NCBI RefSeq assembly: GCF_000238395.3
Contig: NZ_CP011025.1
Coordinates: 3,286,001 to 3,350,000, forward strand
DNA length: 64,000 nt
From: Pseudoalteromonas arctica A 37-1-2
GTDB taxonomy: Bacteria; Pseudomonadota; Gammaproteobacteria; Enterobacterales; Alteromonadaceae
Reading direction: 5' to 3'
Each line of letters begins with the position of its first letter. The stretch's first letter is position 1. The notes under the pieces were generated by a model. It saw nothing but the letters and a program-made list of their open reading frames with translations. It had not been told where the DNA came from and ran no database searches. Shown in pieces: positions 54,419 through 63,577 of this stretch. A program made the position numbers and the translations under genes.

Positions 54419-54622
54419 TTAGCTAAGCATTAGCGCTAAATACTGCTCAAATTTTTGCTTCAAAACCATTTGTTCAGCCATTGGACGGCTATGGATTGTA
54501 TTATAAACTTGCTCTCTCGTTTTTTTATTTCGCTTAATTTGATACGCCCAAAAAGACGCTTCATAATCTAACTGAATTTGGTATTTTTCTTCACGTGGCA
54601 ATAGGCATAAATTAAAACTCAC
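54419..54622 (-). CDS. Small DUF3283-like protein
   Basis: A 67-residue soluble, charged protein beginning MSFNLCLLPREEKYQIQLDY. I believe this is the DUF3283 family of Alteromonadales and Vibrionales, by memory of the N-terminus. Function unknown. The start is GTG at 54622 with GAGGAAG as ribosome-binding site. It leads the minus-strand run with the GNAT gene and the large sensor. Confidence 0.6.
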   Translation of the reverse strand: MSFNLCLLPREEKYQIQLDYEASFWAYQIKRNKKTREQVYNTIHSRPMAEQMVLKQKFEQYLALMLS

Positions 54623-54740
54623 AATACTTCCTCATTCGCTTTTAAAATTATTTGATTAACCCCGAAACTGGGCAAGAGGTAATCTCCTTGTTATTATACG
54701 CGTCTTATTTTATTTATTTCTGTAGTAATTGGAACTGATA

Positions 54741-55439
54741 ATGAATAGACATTTTAGTATCTTGTTATTATTGGTAAATTTATTTTTTAGTGCCTCTTGT
54801 TTTAGTCATCAATACAACCTCACTTTTAATCGTCCGCAAAGTACACCACAAGCTGATTATGCCTTAGAGTTATTAAAGTTAGCATACGCAGATATCGGTT
54901 TTAAAATACATATAATCGATTTTAGCCACCAAAATGCTTTGCTAGCTGCAAATAATGGCGTACTTGATGGGCAGTTAGGAAGAGATGCAAGCGTTGAAGA
55001 AAATTACGAAAACTTAATTAGGGTCGATTATGAGCTATTTAAGTTTGACTTAGTATTATATAAAAACTGTTTACCTAGCAGTTTAGAACAGCTCGATAGC
55101 GTCGCAATTGTTGATGGCTACCCTGTCCAAGAACATTATTTAGCAAGCACACAGTTTGCAGGGAATATTATTAAAGTTAAAAGCATGAATACCCAACTTA
55201 ATTTGCTTGCTCAGAAAAAAGTACAGGGAGCTTTAATGATTAATTTTATAATGCAAAACAATGAGCTCCCGTCACCTCAAGGTTGCTTTGTAAAAGAAGT
55301 GCTGAATACTTATCCGCTTTATCATTATTTAAATAAGCGTAATGAAAACTTGGTAGAAAAGCTTAAAATGTCATTAATTAACTTAACTAACAATGGCACT
55401 GTGTACGCACTAAGAGCCAAGTATGGATTAAGCTTTTAA
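54741..55439 (+). CDS. Periplasmic solute-binding-protein-like (SBP family 3 type)
   Basis: A 232-residue exported protein, signal peptide about 1-23 (LFFSASCFSH), resembling the bacterial extracellular solute-binding family 3 found in orphan form in Alteromonadales: YALELLKLAYADIGFKIHII and GVLDGQLGRDAS early, then the C-terminal lobe with LVEKLKMSLINLTNNGTV. There is no adjacent permease. Such orphans may be sensors or diverged binding proteins. Start ATG at 54741 with GGA; an upstream TTG at 54729 is not needed. Its end overlaps the convergent DUF1289 gene by four bases. Confidence 0.72.
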   Translation: MNRHFSILLLLVNLFFSASCFSHQYNLTFNRPQSTPQADYALELLKLAYADIGFKIHIIDFSHQNALLAANNGVLDGQLGRDASVEENYENLIRVDYELFKFDLVLYKNCLPSSLEQLDSVAIVDGYPVQEHYLASTQFAGNIIKVKSMNTQLNLLAQKKVQGALMINFIMQNNELPSPQGCFVKEVLNTYPLYHYLNKRNENLVEKLKMSLINLTNNGTVYALRAKYGLSF

Positions 55440-55681
55440 AAGTCGAACCCTTGCTGCTGCGCCTGTGTGCTTGGCACTGCATTTTGCTGCTTTTTTTGAA
55501 GATAACGTTTGTAGCGCTGCTGGCACAAACTAAGCACCTTCTTTTTTTGGTCGTTAGTTAAGGTATTCCACGAAAAGCGTTCATCCCGACTACGATAACA
55601 CCCTTTGCAATACCCTCTGTTATTAACTAAGCAAATACTCTTGCAAGGACTTGGAATATCAAATATTTCAATTTGTTGCAT
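55436..55681 (-). CDS. DUF1289 family protein
   Basis: An 81-residue protein with the DUF1289 cysteine motif SPCKSICLVNNRGYCKGCYR (C13, C17, C25, C28 approximately) followed by RDERFSWNTL. The four cysteines suggest a zinc or iron-sulphur site. The tail is Gln-rich and low in complexity. Function unknown. It is convergent with, and overlaps by four bases, the solute-binding-protein-like gene. Confidence 0.85.
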   Translation of the reverse strand: MQQIEIFDIPSPCKSICLVNNRGYCKGCYRSRDERFSWNTLTNDQKKKVLSLCQQRYKRYLQKKQQNAVPSTQAQQQGFDF

Positions 55682-55735
55682 GCATAAGTACCGCCCAGTT
55701 GAAGAGGAGGTATTAGTATAGCGTTATTTTTGAGC

Positions 55736-55765
55736 AAAAAAAAAGCAGCAATTTAATTGCTGCTT
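55736..55765 (-). terminator. Terminator of the acyltransferase gene
   Basis: On the minus strand AAGCAGCAATT and AATTGCTGCTT form an 11-pair stem with a one-base loop (so in practice a few pairs open), followed by a run of nine T. It lies 22 bases after the stop codon. Confidence 0.85.
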
Positions 55766-55786
55766 AATTTCATTGAGCTGTGAGTA

Positions 55787-56920
55787 TTAATGTTCACAGC
55801 TATTAGTATTTATCTCTGTTTTACGGTGAAATGGCTTAGCGTACATAGCTAGCACTAATGGTTTTAACTCTTCAGGTACACAAGCTAAACGTTGTTCAAA
55901 TGTCGCTGTATCAGGAGAGTCTATTACCGCATCTTTACAACCACCAGCGATGTAATTGCCTGGGTGTAAATAAAACGAATCAACAATTTGCCTATCAATT
56001 GTTTTAGCAAGCTCTTCAGCACTATCACATTTAGATTCAATTGGTTGCCCAAATGCTAAATGCACGTGCCCTTTAGCAGTACTAAAGCCTTCAACAATGC
56101 TCGCAATATCTTCACCAGCCGATTTAACGTACTCACCATGATGTTGCTTGTGGTAAAGCTCTTTGGCTTTAGCAATTGCACACGGCTCATATTGATAAGA
56201 AATAGAAACAGGCACTATTTTTAACTCTTTAATATAATCGCCAAACTCTTTCTTTTGTTTACGCCCATTTAATTGCAGCATTTTTAAAAGCGCAGGATCA
56301 GTTTGATCAAAACCGTCTTTTGCACGCCCTTCTTTTTGCGCAATCCAAATAGAATTTCCACCGACCACAGAATCGTAAATGTATGACGATAATTGAGTCA
56401 GTGCTTTTAACATCTCTTTTGGTGCTTTAGCAGAGCGCTTAACTATAAAGCTTTTATTTAGACGCATAAGCTCAGTAATGTAAGGTATTTGCAATAAATT
56501 ATCGCCAATAGCAATACGCACTGTTTTCATTTTATGTTGGTATAAACCCCAGTTAACTAATGCAGGATCAAGCACTATGTCTCTGTGGTTTGAAATAAAT
56601 AAATAGGCCTGGTTAGCATCTAACTGTTCTAACCCAGAAAAGGTAACTTTTGATGTGGTGCGTTTCACTAGTTTATCTAAGTATTGTGCCACTTCATTTT
56701 GCACATCTTCAACGGTGCTAACTTTGCCCCATTTTTTGCGTAACTGACTTCTTACCATTGGACGCGCAATAAAAGGCACTGCCGATAAAAAGCGCGGTAA
56801 ATTATACTTTGCTATTACATCAATAAACGCATCATCGTTAATTAAACGTGTAAGCGACGCCGCAACTTCGTCGTCGTTGTATGGGCGTATATCTGCGTAT
56901 TTATCTTCTAATTCACTCAT
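55787..56920 (-). CDS. PlsC/PlsB-like glycerolipid acyltransferase family protein
   Basis: A 377-residue cytoplasmic or peripheral protein with an acyltransferase domain from about 95 to 300. ISNHRDIVLDP replaces the usual NHxxxxD motif with one extra residue between His and Asp, and IWIAQKEGRAKDG takes the place of FPEGTR. Probably a lysophospholipid or glycerol-3-phosphate acyltransferase-like enzyme; substrate unknown. I place the start at ATG 56920 (MSELEDKY); the GTG at 56962 lies inside a hairpin and has no ribosome-binding site. The last residues NTNSCEH are hydrophilic. Confidence 0.75.
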   Translation of the reverse strand: MSELEDKYADIRPYNDDEVAASLTRLINDDAFIDVIAKYNLPRFLSAVPFIARPMVRSQLRKKWGKVSTVEDVQNEVAQYLDKLVKRTTSKVTFSGLEQLDANQAYLFISNHRDIVLDPALVNWGLYQHKMKTVRIAIGDNLLQIPYITELMRLNKSFIVKRSAKAPKEMLKALTQLSSYIYDSVVGGNSIWIAQKEGRAKDGFDQTDPALLKMLQLNGRKQKKEFGDYIKELKIVPVSISYQYEPCAIAKAKELYHKQHHGEYVKSAGEDIASIVEGFSTAKGHVHLAFGQPIESKCDSAEELAKTIDRQIVDSFYLHPGNYIAGGCKDAVIDSPDTATFEQRLACVPEELKPLVLAMYAKPFHRKTEINTNSCEH

Positions 56921-56941
56921 TACTACATCTACAGTGTTAAA

Positions 56942-56967
56942 AAACGGTACGCCAAAGCGCACCGTTT
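56942..56967 (-). promoter_or_regulatory. Leader hairpin upstream of the acyltransferase start
   Basis: On the minus strand AAACGGT and ACCGTTT with inner CGC and GCG form a stem with one mismatch, loop TTTG, followed by TTTTTT, between a candidate promoter and the ATG at 56920. It has the form of a rho-independent terminator but stands within about 10 bases of the expected transcript start. Confidence 0.5.
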
Positions 56968-56980
56968 ATGTCTATATCCG

Positions 56981-56986
56981 ATTATA
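56981..56986 (-). promoter_or_regulatory. -10 box candidate of the acyltransferase promoter
   Basis: The minus strand reads TATAAT here, a perfect sigma-70 -10 hexamer, with a weak TTTCGC 18 bases upstream. It would start transcription near 56974, immediately before the hairpin at 56942-56967. Confidence 0.45.
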
Positions 56987-57307
56987 ACTCAGCCAATCTA
57001 AAATGCGAAATAACCAAAAAAACGATTTTTATTTTTAGCAACTTGCTTTAAAGCCGAGTTTAATTACCTTCTATGACCATGAGCTTGCTTAAAAGTGCAA
57101 AAATCTGATCAGTCTAGCAAAATACCATGTTCTCAATCTGCTAGTGGGCAGACCACTAATACAAAGCCCTCTAATCATTTGGTAGTAATACCATTAACAA
57201 AGCCTTTCTTTCGTAGTACCTTAAGCTCGTATTTTAGATTTTTGATGGATCGTAGGCATCTTTTTACGATTTTAACTCTTTCAGATCCACTTATTTTAGG
57301 GCTCATA
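56987..57307. other. Divergent intergenic region with possible structured leader
   Basis: Between the acyltransferase and dehydrogenase genes. On the plus strand small stems occur at 57142-57158 (TAGTGG, loop GCAGA, CCACTA) and 57249-57270 (ATCGTA with TACGAT), and GGATC at 57247-57251 can instead pair with GATCC at 57284-57288. The open frame beginning at 57095 here is not coding-like. No riboswitch class is recognised. Confidence 0.4.
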
Positions 57308-58252
57308 ATGAACATTACTATTCTTGATAACGCAACGTTAGCTAAAACGTCTCTTACTGGTATTGAACAACTTGGTAAATTAACGACTTATGAACTTACT
57401 AGCCCAGAGCAAGTTATTGAACATTGCCAAGGTGCTGATGTATTAATCACTAATAAAGCCGTTTTAAATCGCGACACTATTAGCAAACTTACACAGCTTA
57501 AATTAATTTGTGTAAGTGCAACTGGTACTAATAATGTTGATCTAGAAGCCGCTAAAGAATTTGGTATTGCCGTAACTAATGTAGCTGGCTATTCAACACC
57601 TTCTGTTGTTCAACATACATTTTCTTTAATTACTAACTTACTGGGTAACACACACCGCTATCAGGCGGATTGCCAGCAAGGCGCGTGGCAAAAAAGTGAA
57701 ATATTTTGCATACTCGATTACAGCTTTAACGACTTACAAGGTAAAACATTTGCCATTATAGGCGGTGGTACGCTAGGTAAAGGCGTTGCTAAAGTGGCTG
57801 AGGCATTTGGCGCAAATGTTATTGTTGCAGAGCGCAAAGGTGTTGCATGTCGTGATGGTCGTACGCCTTTTGAAGACGTCATTAAAACAGCCGATATAAT
57901 CAGCGTACACTGCCCTCTAACAGATGAAACACGTGATTTAATTGCACTTAATGAGCTTAAAATGATGAAGCCAAGCGCTATAATTATTAATACAGCACGT
58001 GGTGGAATTATTAACGAATCCGACTTAGCTACAGCGCTTGAGCAAAACCTAATTGCTGGAGCCGGTGTTGATGTACTAACTAAAGAACCAGCTGAGCTTT
58101 CAAACCCACTTGCTAATTACAAAGGTAATAACCTTTTACTTACTCCACATATAGCATGGGCAAGCACCGAATCTATTGTGCGTTTAATTAATGAAGTAAG
58201 TTTAAATATTGCTGCATTTAATAAAGGCGAATCACGTAACCGCTTGGTGTAG
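57308..58252 (+). CDS. D-2-hydroxyacid dehydrogenase (glycerate dehydrogenase-like)
   Basis: A 314-residue NAD-dependent D-isomer 2-hydroxyacid dehydrogenase. The Rossmann motif is IIGGGTLGKGVAKVAEAFG, the catalytic Arg lies in NTARGGIINESDLA, and the His in LTPHIAWAS; a Glu in VLTKEPAEL completes the relay. It most resembles glycerate dehydrogenase (HprA-type) and would interconvert hydroxypyruvate and D-glycerate. I place the start at ATG 57308 (MNITILDNAT) with AGGG seven bases upstream; an open frame from 57095 adds 71 residues unlike the family. The promoter and leader are upstream. Confidence 0.88.
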   Translation: MNITILDNATLAKTSLTGIEQLGKLTTYELTSPEQVIEHCQGADVLITNKAVLNRDTISKLTQLKLICVSATGTNNVDLEAAKEFGIAVTNVAGYSTPSVVQHTFSLITNLLGNTHRYQADCQQGAWQKSEIFCILDYSFNDLQGKTFAIIGGGTLGKGVAKVAEAFGANVIVAERKGVACRDGRTPFEDVIKTADIISVHCPLTDETRDLIALNELKMMKPSAIIINTARGGIINESDLATALEQNLIAGAGVDVLTKEPAELSNPLANYKGNNLLLTPHIAWASTESIVRLINEVSLNIAAFNKGESRNRLV

Positions 58253-58437
58253 TGATTTTATTGTAGTAATCAAATAAGCTAAAAAATGGCTGTTTTTACT
58301 AATACATTTAATATTTTATTAGATAAAAACAGCTTAACCCACTTAACAAACTGATTAATAACAACTTAAAAATATGGTCTACTCTTTGCTTTAATACAGC
58401 TAATAACCAATTAAAAATCTTATTAAGGTAAATAAAA

Positions 58438-58818
58438 ATGAAAAAATCACTTTTAGCAGCCGCTTTAATCGCTCCATTTTTAACAGGCTGTGTTATTGCC
58501 GTATCAGATGGTGAAGCTGAGACTCATTGGGCTGGTAAGAATTCATCTAGCTGGCAAGCACAACATAAAAATAATCGTGAAGTTATATCAGAGCTAAAAA
58601 TGGATAGCAGTTACCAATCTGTTTTAACGCAATTAAAAACGCCTAATTTCACAGAGCTATTAAAAAAAGATGACGATGTATACCAAGTACTTTTTTATGT
58701 AACTCATAGCAAGCATTCAGATTCTAAAACAACGAAAGATGAATGTACGCCACTTGTATTTAAAAATGATAAGTTAGTGGGCATTGGTGAAACCGCTTTA
58801 GGTATGATCACGCAGTAA
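58438..58818 (+). CDS. DUF3192 lipoprotein
   Basis: A 126-residue lipoprotein: lipobox LTGC with Cys18, then DUF3192 with YQVLFYVTHSKHSDSKTTKDE and CTPLVFKNDKLVGIGE. The family has the helix-strand fold seen in SmpA/BamE-like proteins and is common in Alteromonadales; function unknown. Ribosome-binding site AAGG. The 185-base gap before it shows no other gene. A bidirectional terminator follows. Confidence 0.82.
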   Translation: MKKSLLAAALIAPFLTGCVIAVSDGEAETHWAGKNSSSWQAQHKNNREVISELKMDSSYQSVLTQLKTPNFTELLKKDDDVYQVLFYVTHSKHSDSKTTKDECTPLVFKNDKLVGIGETALGMITQ

Positions 58819-58840
58819 CCAATAAAAAATGTTTGATACA

Positions 58841-58871
58841 AAAACGCCAATATATGAATATTGGCATTTTT
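58841..58871. terminator. Bidirectional terminator between the DUF3192 gene and the response regulator
   Basis: GCCAATAT, loop ATGA, ATATTGGC between A- and T-runs, separating convergent genes. Confidence 0.85.
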
Positions 58872-58884
58872 GTATATTAAGTTT

Positions 58885-59784
58885 TTAGAGCGCAACTATT
58901 CTATCTCGCCCTGCATCTTTAGCGGCATATAGGCCTAAATCGGCCTCTTCTAATAACGCTTGCTCAGCATACACTTTACCACTTTGAGTAGTGGCAATAC
59001 CTATACTAATAGTGATGTGGTCTGCATTTAATGAGCCTTTATGTTCTATATTCAAAGCATTTACAGCATTGCGTAATTTGTTAGCAAACTCCATAGCTTC
59101 ATGCCTATTCATTCCAGGTAATACAGCTGCAAATTCTTCACCACCATAACGAGCTATAAAGTCACTACCACGTTCACATTGAGCTGCGAGTGCTTGTGCA
59201 ACATCCTTTAAACATTCATCGCCAGCACGATGTCCGTAGCAATCGTTGTAACGCTTAAAGTGGTCTATATCCATAAGTAACACCGATAGCGGGGTTCCAC
59301 TGCGTTTACTTCGGCGCCATTCACGAGCTAAGTTTTCGTCTAGGTAGCGTCTATTTGGGATTTCAGTTAAGCCGTCGATTGAGGCTAGCATCTCTAGCAG
59401 ATCATTTTTTTGCTTTATAAGTAATTGGTTACGAACCCTAACACGCACAATAGAAGGGCTAAATGGCTTGGTGATATAATCCATAGCACCGAGCTCTAGG
59501 CCCTTAGCTTCGTCGTCATGGCTACGATTAGCTGATATAAATATAACGGGGATCGATTGAGTTATCGGATTTTCTTTAAGTTGCACAAGCACTTCATAGC
59601 CGTCAATTCCTGGCATAATCACATCAAGGATAATTAAATCAACTTGCGCAGTTTTTACAAAGGTCAGTGCTTTTTCACCACTTTCAACTAAGAATACGTC
59701 GTGTTCTACTTTAAGTGTTTTTTCAAGTACTAATCTGTTGATTGGATCATCATCTACAATAAGTACTTTAGCTCTTTTCGACAT
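58885..59784 (-). CDS. Response regulator diguanylate cyclase (REC-GGDEF)
   Basis: A 299-residue response regulator of the PleD/WspR type. Receiver: VLIVDDD with phosphoacceptor D54 in LILDVIMP and K107 in YITKPF. GGDEF domain with intact GGEEF at 214-218 and the RGSD product-inhibition site at 205-208, so c-di-GMP production with feedback control is expected. The start overlaps the end of the upstream histidine kinase gene by 17 bases, so kinase and regulator are translated together and form a cognate pair. Confidence 0.94.
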   Translation of the reverse strand: MSKRAKVLIVDDDPINRLVLEKTLKVEHDVFLVESGEKALTFVKTAQVDLIILDVIMPGIDGYEVLVQLKENPITQSIPVIFISANRSHDDEAKGLELGAMDYITKPFSPSIVRVRVRNQLLIKQKNDLLEMLASIDGLTEIPNRRYLDENLAREWRRSKRSGTPLSVLLMDIDHFKRYNDCYGHRAGDECLKDVAQALAAQCERGSDFIARYGGEEFAAVLPGMNRHEAMEFANKLRNAVNALNIEHKGSLNADHITISIGIATTQSGKVYAEQALLEEADLGLYAAKDAGRDRIVAL

Positions 59785-62700
59785 CCCTAGCCCCTACCCC
59801 TTTTATAAAAACAATTACCTGTTCTAACTGCATAATAAGCTCTTTCAGTGTTATTTCAACAGGCTTGTTAGTTGTTTTAAGTGTTCTTTCACACAATAAA
59901 GCGCAGTGAGACAATCGTCTAAAGCCTAAATTACCTGCTACACCTTTTATACTATGCACTAAGCGTACCAAATCATCCTTATTGGTTGTTTCTTCTATTT
60001 GCAATAGCTGGGTTTCGCATAAATTAGCAAATTTACCAATCATTGTATTGAGGAGCTTTTCATCCATACTAAACTGCGTTAATGCGAATGATTTTTCAAA
60101 AAAGCTTGGTTTAACTAAGTTTAAATCGGCAATTGCATCAATAAGTACCTTAGCAACAACCGGTTTAGTTAAATGCTTATTCATACCGCACTTTAAAGAA
60201 CGTTCAATATCAGCGGGTTCACAATGAGCCGTTAAAGCAAAAATAGGCAGTTGCTTTGCGTCAAACTGTTGACGAATTAATGCCGTAGCTTGGCAGCCAT
60301 CTATTTGCGGCATTTGCACATCCATCAATATTAAGTCAGGCTTTAAAACTTGCAATAATTCCATGCCGATAGATGCGCTTAAAGCGGTAACAACACTTAC
60401 GTTTGCTTGACGTAATACACTGCTAATTATTTCTAAATTAAGTTGATTATCATCAATGGCTAATACAAGTAGACCCGATATATCAACTTTAGTTTCAGCA
60501 GTATTATATATTACGGCATTGGTACTAGCTTTAGGCTGTTGCTGAGAGTTCAAGCTAAATAGCCTTTGTCCCAATGCAGAGGCTTTAACGTGATGCGCAG
60601 CTAAATGCTCACTTGTTGGTAAATTAAGTGTGTGCTGATGATTAATAATAATTACCGATGTTTCTTTAGCTGATAACGAATCATTAATTGCTTCAACATT
60701 TAAAAGTGCAGGTAAATCGGCCGCATCGATTATTATTTGCTGAGTATTAGAGAGCTTAATTGGGTATTTGAGTACTTCATCTAAATTAATATTAGCAAGC
60801 TCTGTATAAGCATTTGTTACTTGCTTAAGCTCTTTACTTTGATCCGATAAAATAGCCAATGTATTAGTCGGTAACATCGTATTTTTAGTGGTATCAACCA
60901 AAAAACTAACGCTGAAGTAAAACTCACAGCCATGACCTTTTTTACTCTTTAAAGCAATCTCCCCTCCCATTAATGACACCGCATGTTTAACAATCGCTAA
61001 ACCTAACCCAACACCATGATGTATACGTGTTGAAGACTCATCACCTTGCGTAAAGGCGTCAAATAAACGCCTCTGATCGGCTTCATCTATGCCCATACCG
61101 GTATCAATTACTTTAAAGCAAATATGCTGTTGCTCTAGGCTATCGCTTTCAATAAGTTCCATTTTTAAAGTGATAGAACCTGTTTTTGTAAACTTAACAG
61201 CATTTGTTAATAAATTACCTAATATTTGCTGTAAGCGAATACTGTCGCATATCAAATCAGGCGCTATTAACGGGTCAATATCAATAACAAATTCAATACC
61301 TTTTCCTTCGCACAATGGAGCCGTTAAACTTTCGCAGATATCCACCAGCTCAACCATGCTAAAAGATGCTTGTTTTAAATCGGTTTGCGAACTTTCTATG
61401 CGTGCAAAATCAAGCATTCTATTGAGCATTAGCAACAAGCTTTGTGCTGCATGCTTAGCTTGATCCGTTTGTTGTAATTGCTTTTGCGTTAATCCTTGCT
61501 CAATAAGCATATCGAGCAGCCCTAAAACAGCATTAAGAGGAGTGCGTATTTCATGACTTAAATTGGCTATAAAGCGACTTTTAGCAAGGGTTGCTCGTTC
61601 GGCATCTAGTTTTGATTTAGTTAATGCACTCACATCCTGAATGTGAATAACATAATAAGCTGGGTCGCGGTTTTCATCCCATACAAGCGATACACTCAGT
61701 TGCAACCAACTTGTTAAGCGCCCTTGAGCAAGCGTTAAGTGGTATACGCGTTTTTTGTCATCTAGCAATTGCGCTAAAGTGCTTTTTATTTGCTGCCATT
61801 GAGTATCGTCAAACAATGCTTTTAACTGCTCACCAACCAGTACTGGCTGTTCAAAAAACTGCTTTCTTGCCGCTTTATTTACTTGTAATATTGTGTGCTC
61901 AAGCGAGAGTAAAACCACACAGTTAGCCGCAAATTCAATCGCACTTCTAAATTTAGATTCTGATGCTTTTAAGGCCAATAATGCTTGTTGCTGTTCGGTA
62001 ATATCGCGACCAATACCCATAGTCCCCAACAGATGTTGGTGCTCGTTATAAAAAGGTGCAATAGTAAGTTGATACGTTTTTTTATCGGTTTCTATTCGCT
62101 GTTCAACACTGTTTCTATTTTGTAATACTTGTTTTTCAAGCGCATTTATTTGTTGATCGTTATCACCTAAATCATCTACATATTTACCGACTAATGCAGT
62201 TTGATCTTTACCGATGTACGCCTCAAATGCTTTATTGCATCCTAAGAATGATCCATCAATATTTTTAAAATAAATAAGATCTGGCACACTGTTTAGCATA
62301 GTGTTGAGCAAAGCCAAGTGGCGCTCTTTTGCTTCGTAACTGCGGCTTAGTTTTTCTGATTGCAACTGAACCTGGTCGTCCAGAGCTTTATTTGCACTTT
62401 GTAATGAATCAACTAACTGTTTGTTTTTAGTAAATACACGCTTCACTTTAGAAAACCAAGGCTGCCAGCTCAGCGGTACTTTATAATCGAGCTGCACTTC
62501 TTGCTGTGTACCGTTACTCTCTAGGTACGACATTAAGTGAGTCATTGGCTTAATAAAAATGCGCTGACTTAACCAAAAAAACACACCAAACATAATACTT
62601 AAAAATAGCGTTAAAAATGCAAACTCTAATAGTATTTCATACTTAATTGGGCTGATTAGTTGGGGTTTGTGCTCGTAAAATGCTGCGTGAATAGGTAACT

Positions 62701-63577
62701 CATCCATTGGCTGCATAAAGTAATTACTATCACTAGTTAAGACTGTTTTTTTACTATGGTGCTGGGCCAAATCAGGCCAATAATTTTTTAATGCTGTTGC
62801 TTGCTCTATTAACTGTTTAGAGCTGGCGATAACTTGATGTGATTGGTTCATAAAAACGTATTCACCACTGTTCGGTGAAACCTTTTTTAACCACCCAGAA
62901 ATTGCCTGAACATCATAAATCAAAATAATGTAATCGGCTGACCCAGTGCTTCGTTGTCGGCCAATAGCAAAATACGATTTATCATTCACTTTAACAATGG
63001 GACTTGAAGTAAGTTTGTTTGGTGAAAATTTTGGCTTGAATTTTCCATTTAGAATTTCAGTAAGCATTAAACTTTGGCTTTTATTGCGCCTGCTTACATA
63101 AGCAAAGCCATTATTATCAACATATGCTACAGCAGACAACGACTGCATTAATGCAAGCGTTGTATTAAACGAAGGCCCTAATGTAATAGCCTGCTGCCAC
63201 TGCATTAATTCCTTAGCAGATAACGCAAACTCCCCCTTACCTACAATTTCAGTGCCTTGCTCACTAAAGTGACGGTAATAGTAACCATCATATTGATTTA
63301 TGCCCTCGAGTAAGCTTTGGTTTATTTTTGGATAGGTCGTTTGTTCGTATAAGCTAAACATGGTGGTGAGTAGATTACTCACCGACTCCATCCCGTGAGT
63401 AACCTGTGCTGAAACATTCGTAAAATCGGCTTCGCGTTTTTCAACCGCCCGCTCAAGCTTTATATTATATAAGTGCAAGCACAGTAAAAAAGCGACAATC
63501 AATGGCACTAAAAGCGCAATAAATAATGAACGATAATAATGCTTCAGAGGTAAAAAATTCAATGTACTGCCTGCCAT
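59768..63577 (-). CDS. Hybrid sensor histidine kinase with PAS, receiver and HPt domains
   Basis: A 1269-residue multi-step phosphorelay kinase. Order: membrane segment (about 18-38), periplasmic sensor region (39-305), second membrane segment (about 310-335), coiled region, two PAS domains (about 415-530, 540-650), HisKA (NLSHEIRTPLNAVLG, His near 676), HATPase (DTGMGIDEAD, GVGLGLAIVKHAVS), receiver (VLAIDDNQLN, phosphoacceptor in ILMDVQMPQIDG, about 1030-1145), and HPt (VHSIKGVAGNLGF, about 1165-1255). This is the BarA/ArcB layout; phosphate would travel H-D-H-D, ending at the downstream REC-GGDEF protein. The ligand is unknown. The start at 63577 has a weak ribosome-binding site. Confidence 0.92.
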   Translation of the reverse strand: MAGSTLNFLPLKHYYRSLFIALLVPLIVAFLLCLHLYNIKLERAVEKREADFTNVSAQVTHGMESVSNLLTTMFSLYEQTTYPKINQSLLEGINQYDGYYYRHFSEQGTEIVGKGEFALSAKELMQWQQAITLGPSFNTTLALMQSLSAVAYVDNNGFAYVSRRNKSQSLMLTEILNGKFKPKFSPNKLTSSPIVKVNDKSYFAIGRQRSTGSADYIILIYDVQAISGWLKKVSPNSGEYVFMNQSHQVIASSKQLIEQATALKNYWPDLAQHHSKKTVLTSDSNYFMQPMDELPIHAAFYEHKPQLISPIKYEILLEFAFLTLFLSIMFGVFFWLSQRIFIKPMTHLMSYLESNGTQQEVQLDYKVPLSWQPWFSKVKRVFTKNKQLVDSLQSANKALDDQVQLQSEKLSRSYEAKERHLALLNTMLNSVPDLIYFKNIDGSFLGCNKAFEAYIGKDQTALVGKYVDDLGDNDQQINALEKQVLQNRNSVEQRIETDKKTYQLTIAPFYNEHQHLLGTMGIGRDITEQQQALLALKASESKFRSAIEFAANCVVLLSLEHTILQVNKAARKQFFEQPVLVGEQLKALFDDTQWQQIKSTLAQLLDDKKRVYHLTLAQGRLTSWLQLSVSLVWDENRDPAYYVIHIQDVSALTKSKLDAERATLAKSRFIANLSHEIRTPLNAVLGLLDMLIEQGLTQKQLQQTDQAKHAAQSLLLMLNRMLDFARIESSQTDLKQASFSMVELVDICESLTAPLCEGKGIEFVIDIDPLIAPDLICDSIRLQQILGNLLTNAVKFTKTGSITLKMELIESDSLEQQHICFKVIDTGMGIDEADQRRLFDAFTQGDESSTRIHHGVGLGLAIVKHAVSLMGGEIALKSKKGHGCEFYFSVSFLVDTTKNTMLPTNTLAILSDQSKELKQVTNAYTELANINLDEVLKYPIKLSNTQQIIIDAADLPALLNVEAINDSLSAKETSVIIINHQHTLNLPTSEHLAAHHVKASALGQRLFSLNSQQQPKASTNAVIYNTAETKVDISGLLVLAIDDNQLNLEIISSVLRQANVSVVTALSASIGMELLQVLKPDLILMDVQMPQIDGCQATALIRQQFDAKQLPIFALTAHCEPADIERSLKCGMNKHLTKPVVAKVLIDAIADLNLVKPSFFEKSFALTQFSMDEKLLNTMIGKFANLCETQLLQIEETTNKDDLVRLVHSIKGVAGNLGFRRLSHCALLCERTLKTTNKPVEITLKELIMQLEQVIVFIKGVGARDVEKS

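Noticed and set aside
57095..57307. N-terminal extension of the D-2-hydroxyacid dehydrogenase (71 residues).
   Set aside because: The family begins at MNITILDNAT; the extension has no coding-like composition and the ATG at 57308 has AGGG upstream.
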